From Onchocerca lupi (Eukaryota; Nematoda; Chromadorea; Rhabditida; Onchocercidae): a stretch of DNA of 64,000 bases. Positions within the stretch are counted from its first letter, which is position 1; every line of letters starts with the position of its first letter. Both the position numbers and the translations under genes were made by a program. Under the pieces are notes generated by a model, which was not told where the DNA came from, ran no database searches, and worked only from the letters and a program-made list of their open reading frames with translations. The stretch spans positions 1 through 64,000 of the forward strand of contig JAOVVO010000249.1 of NCBI GenBank assembly GCA_028564675.1, read 5' to 3'. Below are positions 35,351 to 48,814 of this stretch, one piece after another.

Positions 35351-38300
35351 ACATTCTGAAAGTTTTCAGAGCAAAATATTTCCAGGTAATGGAAATTATT
35401 GAACTTTTGAAATGTGTCAAATAAAAAAAATTTATCCACAAACATTTCACACTTTATATCGAATGAAATCATCAACTTTTTAATGAAAAAATTGTATTAA
35501 TATGCTTTGATTGATAGACGGAATAAAATTTCACGATATTTTCTTACATTTCAATTTTCCAACATGTGAAACGAAAATAAATTTAAAAATTTTTTAAATA
35601 TAAATGTATTTAGGAGTTCCTGAGCTCAGTAGTCACGCCTAGGATTCTATTTATAAAATACTATTTACTCACAGCTAATGAAAAAAAAAAGAGATTTTTT
35701 AAAAGTTAGAAGGAGTTCCACAAAGTTTAACATCCGAAAAGATAAGAAAAACAAAAGTAGAGAAAATGACCAGAAATTCAGTAGTGATAGTAATAGAAAT
35801 ACTGAACTAGTTGTGATGATACTAACTGATATAGGCGATGTGTGATGAATGTCATAGTAATAGATAGATCGTTTTTCCAAATTATCGTTTGTTAAAAAAA
35901 ATCAGTTATTACTTGAGCAGGAGAGAATTTATTGCACACAAATACGATCATACAAAGACGCTTAGCCGTTTTATTTCTAATTATTTAAATTATTGATGAA
36001 AAAGTTTGATAATAGCTCGCAACGTTGCATTTTTTCGATCTAACGAACAATTTTAATGTAAAAATTATTAAATAGCGACAGTCAATTCAAAGAAGAGATT
36101 ACTTTTCAAGATCAGTAATGGCTTCACACCAACAAGATGTGTAACTATGCTACGATCCGAATAGTTTTATGTATCAGCGTATTATATATTCTTGAATGGA
36201 CGTAGAAAATGATCTAAACAGAAGATTTGATAAAGAATGCATTAAAATGCGAATGATAAATAAAAAGTTGAGAGAACCAAATAACACCAAATCCGACAAA
36301 ATCCATCTTATCGCTTAAGAATTTCATGCATCATTTATGGCGAAGTGGCAGGAAAGTTCTAGGGCAATGTTTAATTTTTTAATAAAAAATATATTGAATG
36401 TAGAATGTTGATGCAGATGGTATTATCAGAAGTATCAACTGTCTGAAGTAGATATCCACTCTCAGACTCAATAACATTTTATGGATTCAAGAAGTTAAAA
36501 TAAGCTCTAAATTAGCATTTTGTTACGTTATTCCGCGAATATTTTCCGAATGGAAGCGAATATTAAGAGTTTAAACAATTTCTTGATCATCTGCCCACTT
36601 CAGTGATTTCGACTACAGCTTTCAAAGCTAATGGCTTAAAGAAACGAAGCAAAATTGGAGAATTTCAAAAACCATGAAATGAAATTTCAGTCAAAAAATG
36701 GATGAAGTAATAGTAGTGGGAAGGTTGGAATGATGAAAAGCATCCAATGTGATTTCTTCGCCTATAAATCCATTCATTTTTTAAAGATACTTCATAAATG
36801 TGAACATTTTCACCTCTTCGACTCAATGTTTAATTCTGCGCACCAAGTTTTCACTGTCAAATATATTTCACTAAAAGTGCTAAGGAAAGATTGAGATTTT
36901 CCAATCCTTTATGCATTATGAGCACATTTCTCTTCCTTACTTTACCATCGCACAAATTTTGTGTGTTGAATGTAGAAAATGCTCCAAAGTTCAATACAAT
37001 CAAAAGATTATCATAACACAGCAATAGATCATGCAACTGGTGCAGTGTACAATCTTGCAAACTGTACTTCGGTGGTTTATGATTTATGTAATATTTTTAA
37101 TCTTTATTAAATGAAGTCTTCCAAGTACATAGATAAAACGAACTTTTATCCTTATCTCCGAGATCAAGGGATCATGTAGAGCATAGAAAAGATAGATTTA
37201 GAATTTTTCTTAACTGATCTGGATGAATAAAATTTCTGTAATTTGCATTTTAAACATTAATTCTACTCGAAAATTCAATTAAATATTTGCCTCTTTATCT
37301 AATGCTAATCTATTTTGGTGATATAATAGTAAATGCGGAAGAACAGCCTTAGGGTGGACAGATGAAATGCTGAAAAAGAGTAGATCATAGTTCATAATAA
37401 TAGAACATTGCATGTATGATAATTAGCTTCTCAAGTTTAGGTTGAGCATAAAACACGATACAATATGTCGTAATATCAAACATCAGATCGCATCGCTTGC
37501 ATATGCAAGCCAAGCATATACATTTACAATTGCAGAGCTCACACACGGAAATACACGGAAAAGCGGAGGATTGGTTCATTAAACTCATTTGCATGAATAT
37601 ATTCATACTTATAATTATATTGAATGAGGAATATCTCTTCAACTTTGTCACCTTTTATTTCTTTTATTAAACAATTTTACATAGAGAGAACAGAATATTC
37701 CCGAAAGATCGCAGCAATTCCGCGTCGTTTTATCAAGCACTTTATTCCTTCGAAAGAAGTAAACTTCAGAAGAAACTTTGATCATCTCCGCCATCCTTCC
37801 CTTGCCCTACTTAATCACTACATATTTTATCACTTTCTCAGTGAATTTCTATTAAATTCAAAGAGTTCAAAACAATTTCTCCTTTGGCTATCAATAACTC
37901 TGCAGTGATGCAATGATTGACATACCAACGATTTTCGCAATAAATAAGCGCTTTTCTAAACTTTTTTATATTATCATTTCGTTCTCTTTCAGAAACCAGC
38001 AATCTTGGTTTTGATACCAGTTAATCGATTCAACCAGTTACAAATATTCCCGAACAATTAAGCAGCTTACATTTTGTTTTGCTATTTGGCACGATTTGCA
38101 GTGGTATGCAATTTATTTAAGAGAAACAATGTGTCAGGGAGTATTTGTTAGTTATCCATAAACAGAGTTCTTAAATTGGATATTTAATATCATGTTTCTG
38201 ATTGGTTATGAACTGTAAGAAAAAATTCTACAATTACTGAATCGTTAAGTGAACAGTAACCGGATGAAATCACACTATTGGATGATAGCATAATGAGACC

Positions 38301-40751
38301 AGTTTTTTTCAAAAAGTTAGAATATTTGGTCGTGCAAATTGTCATAGGAAGGAAACAATGATAGCGGCAGACTATCTTATAATTAGCAGGTTTCATCTAG
38401 TAATAATAAATAAGAATGTCACCTAGTAATGAAAAATATTGTGGCAAAAGAGAAATAAGCAAATAATAAGAGAGCGCTGGAACCGATGATGATCTAAATT
38501 GATTCCAAAGTTTGGAATTTTCGCGAAATTATAATCAAGGTAGAAAAATCAACATTAATAAATACAATTTGTTTAAATTTCACGTATGCAAATGACTGAA
38601 TTTTAAAGGAATGCGACTAATAAGATGGTCGAAAAGTAGTAATGACCATTGAAATTCATATCAAATAAAAGGAAGAGGAGACTGGTGGTCGGGAACAGAT
38701 ACAAAGATGAAGGGACATTTGAGAGTAAATAAATAGACACACCGGAACGGTTAGGAATGGGTAGAGAGATGTAAACGGGGCAATATATTTGTTGTCGTTT
38801 ATTTTTAAAGCCAATTAAAATTTTCATTGTCGACCAATTAAGCAATAGTCATTTGGCTGACAGTTTGCTCTTTTGATGTTCTATTCCGTCACACAGCAAC
38901 TCATTCGTCTGCCATCCATCCATCTTTCCATCCCTTTACCTCCTCTCTTGTTATCATTTCCATCACTACTACAACATTTCCCATCCCAGTGATTCATCAC
39001 TATCACTATTCAATACCAACATCATTAATAAAAGGATTATCATCCCCTATATTTGTCACACGGTAACCTACTCATCTAATCATTACTAAAGCTTTTGTCC
39101 TCTCATGTTTTGCTCACACAAGTAAAATGGCATATTAATTTCGCATTGCACCTATTTTTATTACAGTACAATGAGCTTCCAGTGTTGCTTTTTCGAAAGC
39201 AAGTATAAGTTGAAGCTTTCGATTAAAATGAAGAAGAAAGTAGTAAACATTAATTCGGAATTAAATTCCAACCGTAAATGGACATTGAAAATGAAAAGAC
39301 GACTTTGCAGTTCGTGGATATATTTAGGAATGAGAAAGTAGTGATTACTAAGTGAATGCATCTACTGATTTCCAGTATGATAATGAAAAAAAAAAAAAAA
39401 ACTCTAGCCGTTCAATGTATGCACAGCTTGTCCAATTCCTTTGTAGTTATGATTCCACGCCAAAACTGGGCCTGCCACTGAACCCCACGAGGTCCGTTAG
39501 TATTGCCACTTTTATAAAAAATGGGACAGTCTAAATCATATCATCCGTCAGTATGGTTTCACTCAATCTTTTGTTGGTAAAAAACACAAAGAGGAGACAA
39601 AATCTCAAAGCATTTGATGGAAATCAATGCAAGATCTTCCCATTCTATTCACTTCCGCCCTATCCTGTCAGTTTTGTATGCAGAACTTTACCTGTCTTTT
39701 ATTTTCTCTTTGTTCATCTCATTAAGTATCTAATATTAGTCTGCCATAAAATAAACTTTGCTTTAGTGTCCATAACAGTAGTCGGTTTTACTCACTACTC
39801 CAAATTGAAACTGGACAATCTCTTCAAATACAATGAAATAACTAAATAAGCTAAGAAAAAAAAAAAATCACCAAGCTTTATTGACTTTGGTAAATCACAG
39901 TCCTGAATCAACAACAAGCAACACAGATAAAATTTTGAAAAAAAAAAATCAACAGAAAAAAAAAGAATCAGAGGGCATGCAAGAGTCCTCAAACAATGCA
40001 GTGAACCAGAAAAGACATGAAGTCTGTATTCTTTAACTATAAAGTTCAACGTATTAATAAAGCTGAACTGGGAAGCATCCTCCACTCAATTGGAAACAAA
40101 TCAAGCACACAGCATAACAAAAATTACACTGCTCACAGAACTGAACAAATAACATTTCATTGCAACAAATCATTATGAACAGATAATTTATTATATTATT
40201 AATATCTTTGAAAACAAAGAAATGGTAATATGCAATTATATGGTTTTAACAAACCATAATATTTTATGGAAGTATAGAAGCATATGCGCTTGGAAAGCCA
40301 ATGAGATGCTCAACATAAGCGCAAGTCATCGGATAGTCAGATGAGACACAATTTAAATGGAATTATTTCCTGGTTATTTTCACAATTAAAAATACAGAAA
40401 TGCTCAAAGCAAATGATGATATTATGATATGAACAGAAGTAAAGAAAAGAAAATAAGTTATAATATTAAAATAAGTTACAGACTTAGTTATAGTATTGAG
40501 CGACACAGATATTAAAAAGAAAGATGAAAAGAACAACAAAGAGAATCAATGAGCAGAAAAAAATTACGTTCACAAAGAATGGCCCATCAAAATCAGATCA
40601 TCAGCAACACCCGCTTCCTGAAATTCAAAAGTGACACTATAGACAATAACGAGAAACTATTAATTTTGTCCCTGAAATACACGAAAGGGATCAAGACTTT
40701 TAATAATGATATTATCATTTCAAATAAAAAAGCAAAGTAAATAGGGAAAAA
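35351..40751. other. Large gene-poor intergenic region
   Basis: 5.4 kb with no gene I can support on either strand. Frames of 60-98 codons here lack motifs, splice context and typical coding composition. It has A-rich tracts near 39.4 and 39.9 kb, a pyrimidine-rich plus strand near 38.88-39.1 kb, and a 16-bp palindrome near 37.49 kb. It separates two minus-strand genes, so it probably includes the TIAR promoter. Confidence 0.5.
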
Positions 40752-43700
40752 TTAAAATAGGCCTACCTTCAAAGTAATCAAACCTATTCTTGAGCATAAA
40801 TTGATTTTTTCACTGTCGGATGCATTCAGCACCATGAAAAATCCAGAGGATCCTATAATAACAGAATCAAGCAAGAGAGTCTGTAGAGTCTTCTTTACTA
40901 AAAAAGAAATTCGGATAAAAGCTTACAAAAAAAAACGAAATTTTGAGAATTTAAAAATATAACGATGAACAAAGAAAACCAATGAGAAAGTAAAAAAAGA
41001 TTGTAGTGATATATCATCGAAATCTCCATTAGATATGATGGGAACTAGAACAGCACAAGGGCCAATGAAAAGGGAAAAGAATTTAGTTTATTTTTTATCT
41101 CTTATAAAACAGACAGTAATGTAATCCGATTTTACCTAGAAAAGCTGTTGGTCAATATTCTTAGTTACATAAATCACTGATAACATCAATGATGATTAAA
41201 ACAATATTTTATGAACATTCTCTCGATTTTTTCTCTCATTTTTGAAAATGTTTCGCATATATCATTTCATATGAAGCTTTTATAAATTGGAAGTCCCGAA
41301 TATAAAGGAAGTTGCCATAAGCTCACCATTATAAGATAAGGCGATAGCTGTTATGCATACCAACCTACGAAAAACCACGGCATCTTGTGATAAGTCGTGA
41401 CATCCTATATCAATCTATAACTTTATGTAAAGTTTTTCCAAAATATTCTGAAATGATCCAGTAGCGATTTCACACACATTCTTATAATAAATGTTATTAT
41501 TCCAATATCAATTAAATATTAAATCAATTAAATATATGAATAACAACCTGACTCGGAAACTGCTCGTAGAAATAGTCGGAAAAACCAGGCGGTCCCCAAT
41601 CGACAATATCTTCATATAGACGCAGCCACTTAAAAATATTTTGTCAGAAACCAAACTTATTTTATCTTTCAATATGGTGACAAGATGATAACTAAAATCT
41701 GCAGGAAAAGTTCATAAAAGTTAAATAGATATTGCATTTCTTATTTGCAGTTTCTATCACCCACTATCAGTAGCAATATAGAATTGAATGAAAATCAGGT
41801 AAGCAGTCCTACTATCTAAAAATTTTCAATTTTTAGATACTACAACTGCTTACCTGATTTTTATTCAAAAGTCTCTTCTGGTTCAGGAGAAAGAATGTGT
41901 AGGCGAAAAGCCATGATTAAAACAGAATTCCTGATACATTTGAAATTATTTGGATTTACCTGATGTTCAGTTTCCTCACTGCAAGATATAGATTGCTCTT
42001 TCTCCGCTTCAACATATACCTTATATTTCGAACGCATCTTTGGAATATACTGATTTCGGACCTAAAAACACATTGTTTGCATGCAGTTACAAAATACTAT
42101 TTCTTTCAAACCTACTGCAGCAATAATTCCTTAGCCATATTGCTGTTCATTGTGAAACGAAAAATCTTATATCTAACTTATAACTCGGCAAACCTTTTCA
42201 GCAAATTGTTTCGCATCAAGTGCAGCACATATCATGCCAATGACTTGTCGCGGATTCCCCACGGCATCATTTTCAACTGCAACGAAGCAAGTCCGAGGCG
42301 TTGCGAAACTAACATAAGCACCAATATACCTTTAAAAAGCCATCCTTCAAATGCATATCAAGTCAGATCTTTACCAAAAGTTCATATAAATATAGAAAAG
42401 CATATATATATATATATATATAAGGAATCGCTATTTGATCAAATTAATAATTTACTAAACCACTCAGGAACAAAGCCTTGTGAAAAGAGAAAGGTTAGGA
42501 AATGCCTTAAAAGCAGCATAAGAATCCTGACCTAAGAAGTATATTCGAGATACCTTCAACTACATTATACTGAACTTTACATATAGTTTCTAATTTTTCA
42601 TCTAAAAGAATAACTTACTTGTCAAAAAAAAACTCATTTTTTATTTCTTCTAGAATTCCCATGTTTGAAACATATTCATGTTCGATTTTCCACATATACC
42701 GAATGTTTTTCTGGAACTAAATACAACTTAAATTTAAGAAGCTCAATAACTGCAAATTCTGTCATACTCAAAACACCGAAAATGTAATACGAAATATTTA
42801 TGAAGGCGGGATGGTTCGAAATATGATTACAATCTTGTAGAATAAGATTTTTTTTGAAAATATAACTTAAGACAAATCAAAAAAATTTGATAATAAAATT
42901 TTTTACAACAACTACAAACTCTACATATCGGAATAAATGTAAAGAGAGAGAAACATGATAACAATATACTTGCCCTCTTCCAAAAAAAGAAAAATAGAAG
43001 GGAGAAACATACCATATCTTCATCTGCATAAGGCCTAACTGTATAGCAGTTCAAGAAAAGCGGCAGCACCGTTTTCAGCAAGAATAAGTCCGCTAAATTA
43101 GCATTCGAATACAGGAGCTTCTGCAAGTCTGTCAGGAAACCGCCAGATAAAGTCCATGGTTCAACATCCGGAATATCCATACGCCAAAAACAATCACAAT
43201 CTACAAAGATATTAAAATAATCACATGGTTGGAAATTTTTAGTAAGAATTATTAGATGAAAAAACACTGCAATTAATGGAAAGATGTACCAGTAGGTGCT
43301 ATATTTAAATGTCCACCGGCCATCCAAAGAACAAGTGCTTCCAGAATAGAAGTCATACCTTGAGCGTCATAAATGTATTGAAATAGTTCCTGAACAACGC
43401 TCTGCAAGAATAACGTTTACATATTTATGTCTTATAAATATCTATTTCATGATGGATTTACACATTTTCAAACGATTCTGCATTCCAAACAGAGCAAATT
43501 TATGAATAATGCTTCTCTGAATAGTAATCAAAAATGTAAGAAATGCACTGAGGTTTTGTAGTCTTAACATAACAGTTGTAACAATCATTCCACAGTATTT
43601 CAGAACTACTATATGGATAAGTTTGAGGGATAAATCGAAACTTAGCTCAATAAAAGTTGCTGGAAAATATAATTCAAACCATAAATACTAGAATTCCAAA

Positions 43701-46700
43701 TACATCTCCTTATACAAAGGAATATCTAATTAATAATACAGTAAAATTGCGATCGCTTTCTCTTTAGGTTTAATAAAGATCAACAATATATCTTAGCAAA
43801 TAATAAAAATAACGAATTTCTGGGAAAATAACAGACACGATTAGGAAGCTGCGTGATATGTTGATAAAGTCTCGTTACATCACGTAACAGTTTGACAAAA
43901 TCCTCGCATCTCCGTTTCCACTCGTCACTCACAAATTCTTGTACCTTCTACAAATAAATGAAAAATCAAAAGTTTATCTCGAACTCAACATGGAAATAAA
44001 AAGTGTACCACAAAAACGATACAGAAAACTGCATATTGTATTACTCATCGAATACTATATAGAATGAATAATTAGAGAGTGTGTTATAGACACACTGCAA
44101 TTCACCAGTGAAACATTCAAATGGATAAGAAACCGCAGAATGTGAATTCTTCAGTAATAGCAGAAATAAAATACGCTAAACCAATAAAACAGAAATAAAA
44201 TACCCTCAACAGTATTGTGATGTAATGAGGTCTTATGGAAATAAAAACTGAAAGGACAGCAAAAAAAATTTAGCAACCTGGTTGTCAATACTATTACTAC
44301 TTCTCCTCATCACATATGAGTTCTCGTGAAGCCAAGAAAACTCTTGCAGCATTTGAATCCCACGGCGACCATGTTCAAATGGCAAATAAAACATATCGAC
44401 AAAGATTGCCACTTGATCCACTCCAGTGATACTACAATAAATCTATGCCAGAACGACTCATTTTTTGTGCGTTATTTCGTTTTTCAAAACCAGTATATAA
44501 AATATATTTAACTATCTAAACGATACAATGCATTGTTTAGTAAGAAATGGTGGAACAAATAAAGCATTTGAAATACTTTGTTTCCGAATCCGAATGAACA
44601 CTGCTGTCCATACTGATGTCCGACGAAACTTCCAGCATTTCCTGAACATTTCCTTTGTTTTGATCTGATGCTTCCAATAACGGTTTTGTGTCATCCTGGA
44701 AACCGATCAACAACACTTAAGAAACATGAAAAAAAATCAAAAAATGTTTTTGAAGGAGATCAAGAAAATGTCAAAAAACCTTGGTAACCGACATCAGATC
44801 CATTGGCTCACTATACTCAGAACACATCGAGTTTACTGTCTGTACCACTGAGCTGTTCTAAAAACAGGTTGATGTAAACTTGAACTAGCATTCCAAAACA
44901 TGCAATTCATCTCATCAAGATGAAGTTTATAAATGTTCATGTAGCTGATTTATCTCTACAATTATTCCATGACACTCAATCCTCACATTTTTTGGAATCA
45001 AACAATTTTTCAAACGAGAATCGATGATTATGTAGTAAGAATTACCTCAGCATTGAAGTAAATAATTGCTGTCTGACTGTCACTGTTCTCCGGAGCATTC
45101 AGTTCTCGAGAAACCAGAGAAATACTGCTTGTTGATGGCTTCAATTCGTTGAGTTCATTAGCTTCGACTATTTTAACGGGCAAAGATCTAAAAATATTCT
45201 GAAATTGGAGATGTCATGAACATTCCAAAACTGGTTTTACTGAAATAAAATATGGTATCAACAAATTTAAGCGGAAGCATTAACTTACGGATGAGAATTT
45301 GTTGACGATTCGGCATTGAAGTATTCGATCCATTTCTTAATACCTTCATCTAGAGCTTTTAGCGGATGATATAATCGTTTCGGCGAAGCATTTTCAACAA
45401 TATGTGCTGCAACAGGAACTACATCACCTGCCTCTAATATAGCATCTGATTCCGCCTCTGAAAGGAATCGAAGGCAGTCTAAAAGGGGAGGAGAAATACA
45501 AAACCTCTGACTTATTGACTTCTAAGATCCTTATATTTTGCATGACCTCATTTAAATCTCTAATCTAAAGATAGAAAGGATTCCTAAATGTTCTAGAATA
45601 TATGAAAAAGTATAAGCTATATCTAAAATTACACTACTTTCAAGCTATGGATGTCAGTTAACAGTAACACACACTCAGTCCTTCAGAAAAACTGTACCTT
45701 ACCAATACAATCTCCAAATGATCAAAAATAAGCATTGTGGCGATACCTTCCAGAACATCAGCATCTGCATGACAGCTATTCCATTCCGCTAATGTGTAAA
45801 ATGGCAAAAAATTAGCCTCATAACGACAATTCGGATTCAATAAAATTCCTGCGATCTCCTCTTTCAGTCGTACAGGCCTGTAACACTTTTCAAAAGTAAT
45901 TTTGACGCCAGCGCCAACAAGAAAACTTTTTTTAAAAATATTATACATACCTTCCTGCAAATGGACCCAGAAAAACCCGCTTAGGATCGTAATCATTGGC
46001 ATGCAAGTTATCCCAAACCACCGGTTTTCTTTGTAGCACAGCAGCAACACGCCGAATATGTTCGATTGTAATTTCACGGGATACTACGCGAGGTCCTCAA
46101 ATATATCTACTCAATTTCTTGGCCCTTTATCAGATTATTTCTAATAATATCAAAATCTCAAGTAAAATAATGATGAAGTTCCAATTTAAAAAAAAAAAAA
46201 ATTCGCTCTCAAAAATAGTTTCAATATACGACGCAAAACATACCTGTCCATAAAATATGTATATCAGCAACCAGCTTTTTACCCAGCGTAATTAAATAGT
46301 CCGATTCTTCCAACGATGGATTCGCTCGTGATTCACAATACTCTACAAAAGAAATTCATCTCTGAACGAGCAAACTGCCGCAAAACCAACAAAGATAAGT
46401 AACAGTAGTGCCTTCGGAAAATTGCTCTCTCAGATAAATCAGGTAAATGTTAAAAGACTGGCTAAACTTAGCACTGAGTCACCTGTAGGACAAAAAAAGA
46501 AATGAGGACATTTCAAAAATTCGTATAGAGAATTAGCAACAGTTAACTGGGCCATAACAATAGATGAAAATTGCTTTTTGTCGGCATCGTTCATTGTCAT
46601 ATCAATATCGTCGAACAGCAAAGCAAATGCATCACATCCTAAACAGCGTACCTAGAAAAGGACACCATAAAAGTAAGTTAATCATTTCAATGGGATACAA

Positions 46701-47359
46701 AGACAATATCTTTCGACTTCCTTTCAAAAAGTGTTACTTTCTATCAGTCTTCCCAGTAGGCAGAATTTACGGTTAGCCTTCCATATAACAGCATAAAAAT
46801 GAGGATAATCAAATACAACCAACCTGCTCAGATTTATCATGCAGAGCTTTAATTTCTTTTTCACTTGAATAAATAATATCAATTCCAGGAGATAATGCGT
46901 ACACGAAGGTAACATTTTCCATTCTTGCTGTTTGGATCAAAGATTGCAATAACTCTGTAAATGAACAAACCGAGTACCCCATCCTTAATTTTTGCCTTGA
47001 AAAACAAGAATATGTAGCGCTTCGATTTACAAACCACCAACCTACTTCATCGGAATTGTACAATTGCCTCCAATCAGCTCTATGCTTCAAGTCGTCTTTT
47101 GGTGCGTAAATGTAAGTGTTCATTCCCAGACGTCTCATTCTGGCGAATAAATCTTTCCGCTGGTCTGCTGTCCACGGTCGTCCATAGAATCCTGTTTTCA
47201 GATTGCCTTCTTTAATAGATATAAGATATCATTAAATAATCAAAATGTAGTAATGTATACATCTAAAGTTTCAATTTTTATCATACCTTCAACAATACCA
47301 CACAAGAATTGCGCTGCACGACGCTCTTTCTCAGCTTTTGTTTTAGAGCGCGTCTGCAT
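40752..47359 (-). CDS. oga-1: O-GlcNAcase (OGA), 21 exons, complete
   Basis: OGA removes O-linked N-acetylglucosamine from Ser/Thr of nuclear and cytoplasmic proteins. Exons (minus): 47359-47287, 47191-47042, 46954-46824, 46651-46483, 46342-46244, 46095-45951, 45877-45747, 45457-45289, 45187-45046, 44857-44780, 44695-44577, 44431-44278, 43947-43837, 43401-43290, 43200-43013, 42710-42619, 42329-42194, 42061-41960, 41628-41548, 41404-41365, 40897-40752; 855 aa (human 916). GH84 domain: FLCGIVEGFYGRPWTADQR, MNTYIYAPKDDLKHR, ALLFDDID with the two catalytic aspartates, and VVWDNLHANDYDPKRVFLGP. A Ser/acidic linker of about 150 residues follows, then the stalk block FYLPFEHGRRGIQMLQEFSWL, and the C-terminal GNAT-like domain (IGAYVSFATPRTCFVAVEND; SSGFFMVLNASDSEK). 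Start: the ATG before QTRSKTKAEKERR. Acceptors of exons 6 (TTTGAG), 17 and 19 (AAG) are unusual. The stop assumes read-through of a weak GTAGGC donor after TLK. Confidence 0.95.
41784..41868. repeat. Long hairpin repeat in OGA intron 18
   Basis: Arms of about 40 bp separated by one to three bases: the left arm contains AAAATCAGGTAAGCAGT and TATCTAAAAATT, and the right arm is its near-perfect reverse complement (AATTTTTAGATA, ACTGCTTACCTGATTTTT). There are only a few mismatches. It sits between OGA exons 18 and 19. The small loop and high pairing suit a foldback element. Confidence 0.88.
42403..42422. repeat. (TA)n microsatellite in OGA intron 16
   Basis: About ten TA units between OGA exons 16 and 17. 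Confidence 0.9.
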
Positions 47360-48814
47360 AATATAGTTTGGAGAGCATCCAATCCAGCGTACTGATCAGC
47401 ACCTCTGAAACTAATTGCTTGCACTGCATGCAAGCTCTTTTTATAACACATTAATCACTTATTACAACTATCATAATGCTCGTACTGTGCAGCACATCAT
47501 TCAATATTGTACAACAATATCTGCGAAACTATACGGTACCACCTTTTAACTGTAAACTACATTAACACTTTCCGCTTCAAAAAACAAAAAATACCAACGA
47601 GACTAAAATTAGTGGTGTAAAACACTGATACACTGGTTTAGTAAGTGGATGCATCGATGCATACTTTTTACTCCACAGTACAATCCTTAATTCTTCTAAC
47701 AAATATAACCTGCACCACATCATTTAGAAAGAAAATTACTGATCAAATTGTGCAGAAAACCCAAGAAGGCCTATCAATTACAGAATTGTATGACGTAATG
47801 CCTATCTAAATTTAACGTCAGATTTCAGTGGTTATAATGCACGTTTCAAAATAACGCAGGATGTTCATTTCACTGCTCGTTCCACATAAAAAGCAGAGAT
47901 GAACCAGTGTTGCACTGAACTGCTTCCATCTTACTGTCTCTGTTTCTCGATAATTTTAGACTGTTCAAGCGTCCCTTTCACACAACTCAAATATATAAAA
48001 ATAAACTTAAACATCACTTCATACGCACCAAATGTCAGTGAACAACGACAAAAATTCATGTACGCCAAATTGGCGAACCGTATCCAAGCCCACTTCGTGT
48101 ATTCCCGGTAAGTGGCGTCAGTAGATCTCTTTATTCCGCATGGAGTGTAAAGCAGTCGAGTCTGTTGATGTCCCGAGCTATTTAGCTAATTTTTAGTCCA
48201 TCATAACACTGTTCCCACTTCTCTGTCCGTATCACCTTATCGCTATCACTGCACAAATAGTAACGTTGAACAATTCATAACTCTGCACGCGCTGTCTTAA
48301 AGATATTGTCAGGCTGCTCCAACCTTATCCAACTTTATCCGATTCCATCAATCCCATAGTGCTGGTACTGATCACCTTATTATGTTTTTCTGATAACTAG
48401 GATTCAGGCTTACATTTCTTTTTTTTATCAATTTGACCTTTGTGTCGAAGCCAAGATTCTCTTTATGCACTCGGATGACAATGCCTTTATCCACTGACCT
48501 GCAGCAAATTCTATGGGCTCATATTAATAAGCTTATGCTTTGCTTATCTTAAGCAATAGCTTGATCCAGAGATGCAATATTTTGTGAACACTATTCATGC
48601 AAATGTTATTTTGCAAAAAACTATTGATTTTTTTTTTTTGTAGCTGCTTTATTTGTAAAATATATCGTATGACTCTTTCAATTACAAACCTAAGTCGAAG
48701 GAAGAATTTGTGCAGAATCATCACGCTTTTTTGCACTCGGTTTCATTGCAAATATGAGTGGGATAAAAATTATTATTTTTAAATGAGTTTTATTAATAAT
48801 TAAAACTTCAGGAT
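47360..48814. other. Divergent intergenic region OGA / MTMR9
   Basis: 1.45 kb between the two start codons, with no gene seen. It probably carries promoter elements of both genes; no specific element is identifiable. Confidence 0.5.
48804..48811 (+). promoter_or_regulatory. Probable trans-splice acceptor of MTMR9
   Basis: AACTTCAG ends just before the start region (GAT, then ATG). No coding exon is seen upstream. Confidence 0.45.

Noticed and set aside
38880..39060. Pyrimidine-rich stretch as a possible CRISPR-like or repeat array
   Set aside because: Only irregular CAT/TCC simple sequence with no constant unit or spacing.
41963..42535. 190-codon open frame on the plus strand
   Set aside because: Runs antisense through OGA exons 17-18 and their introns, including a TA microsatellite; no motifs.
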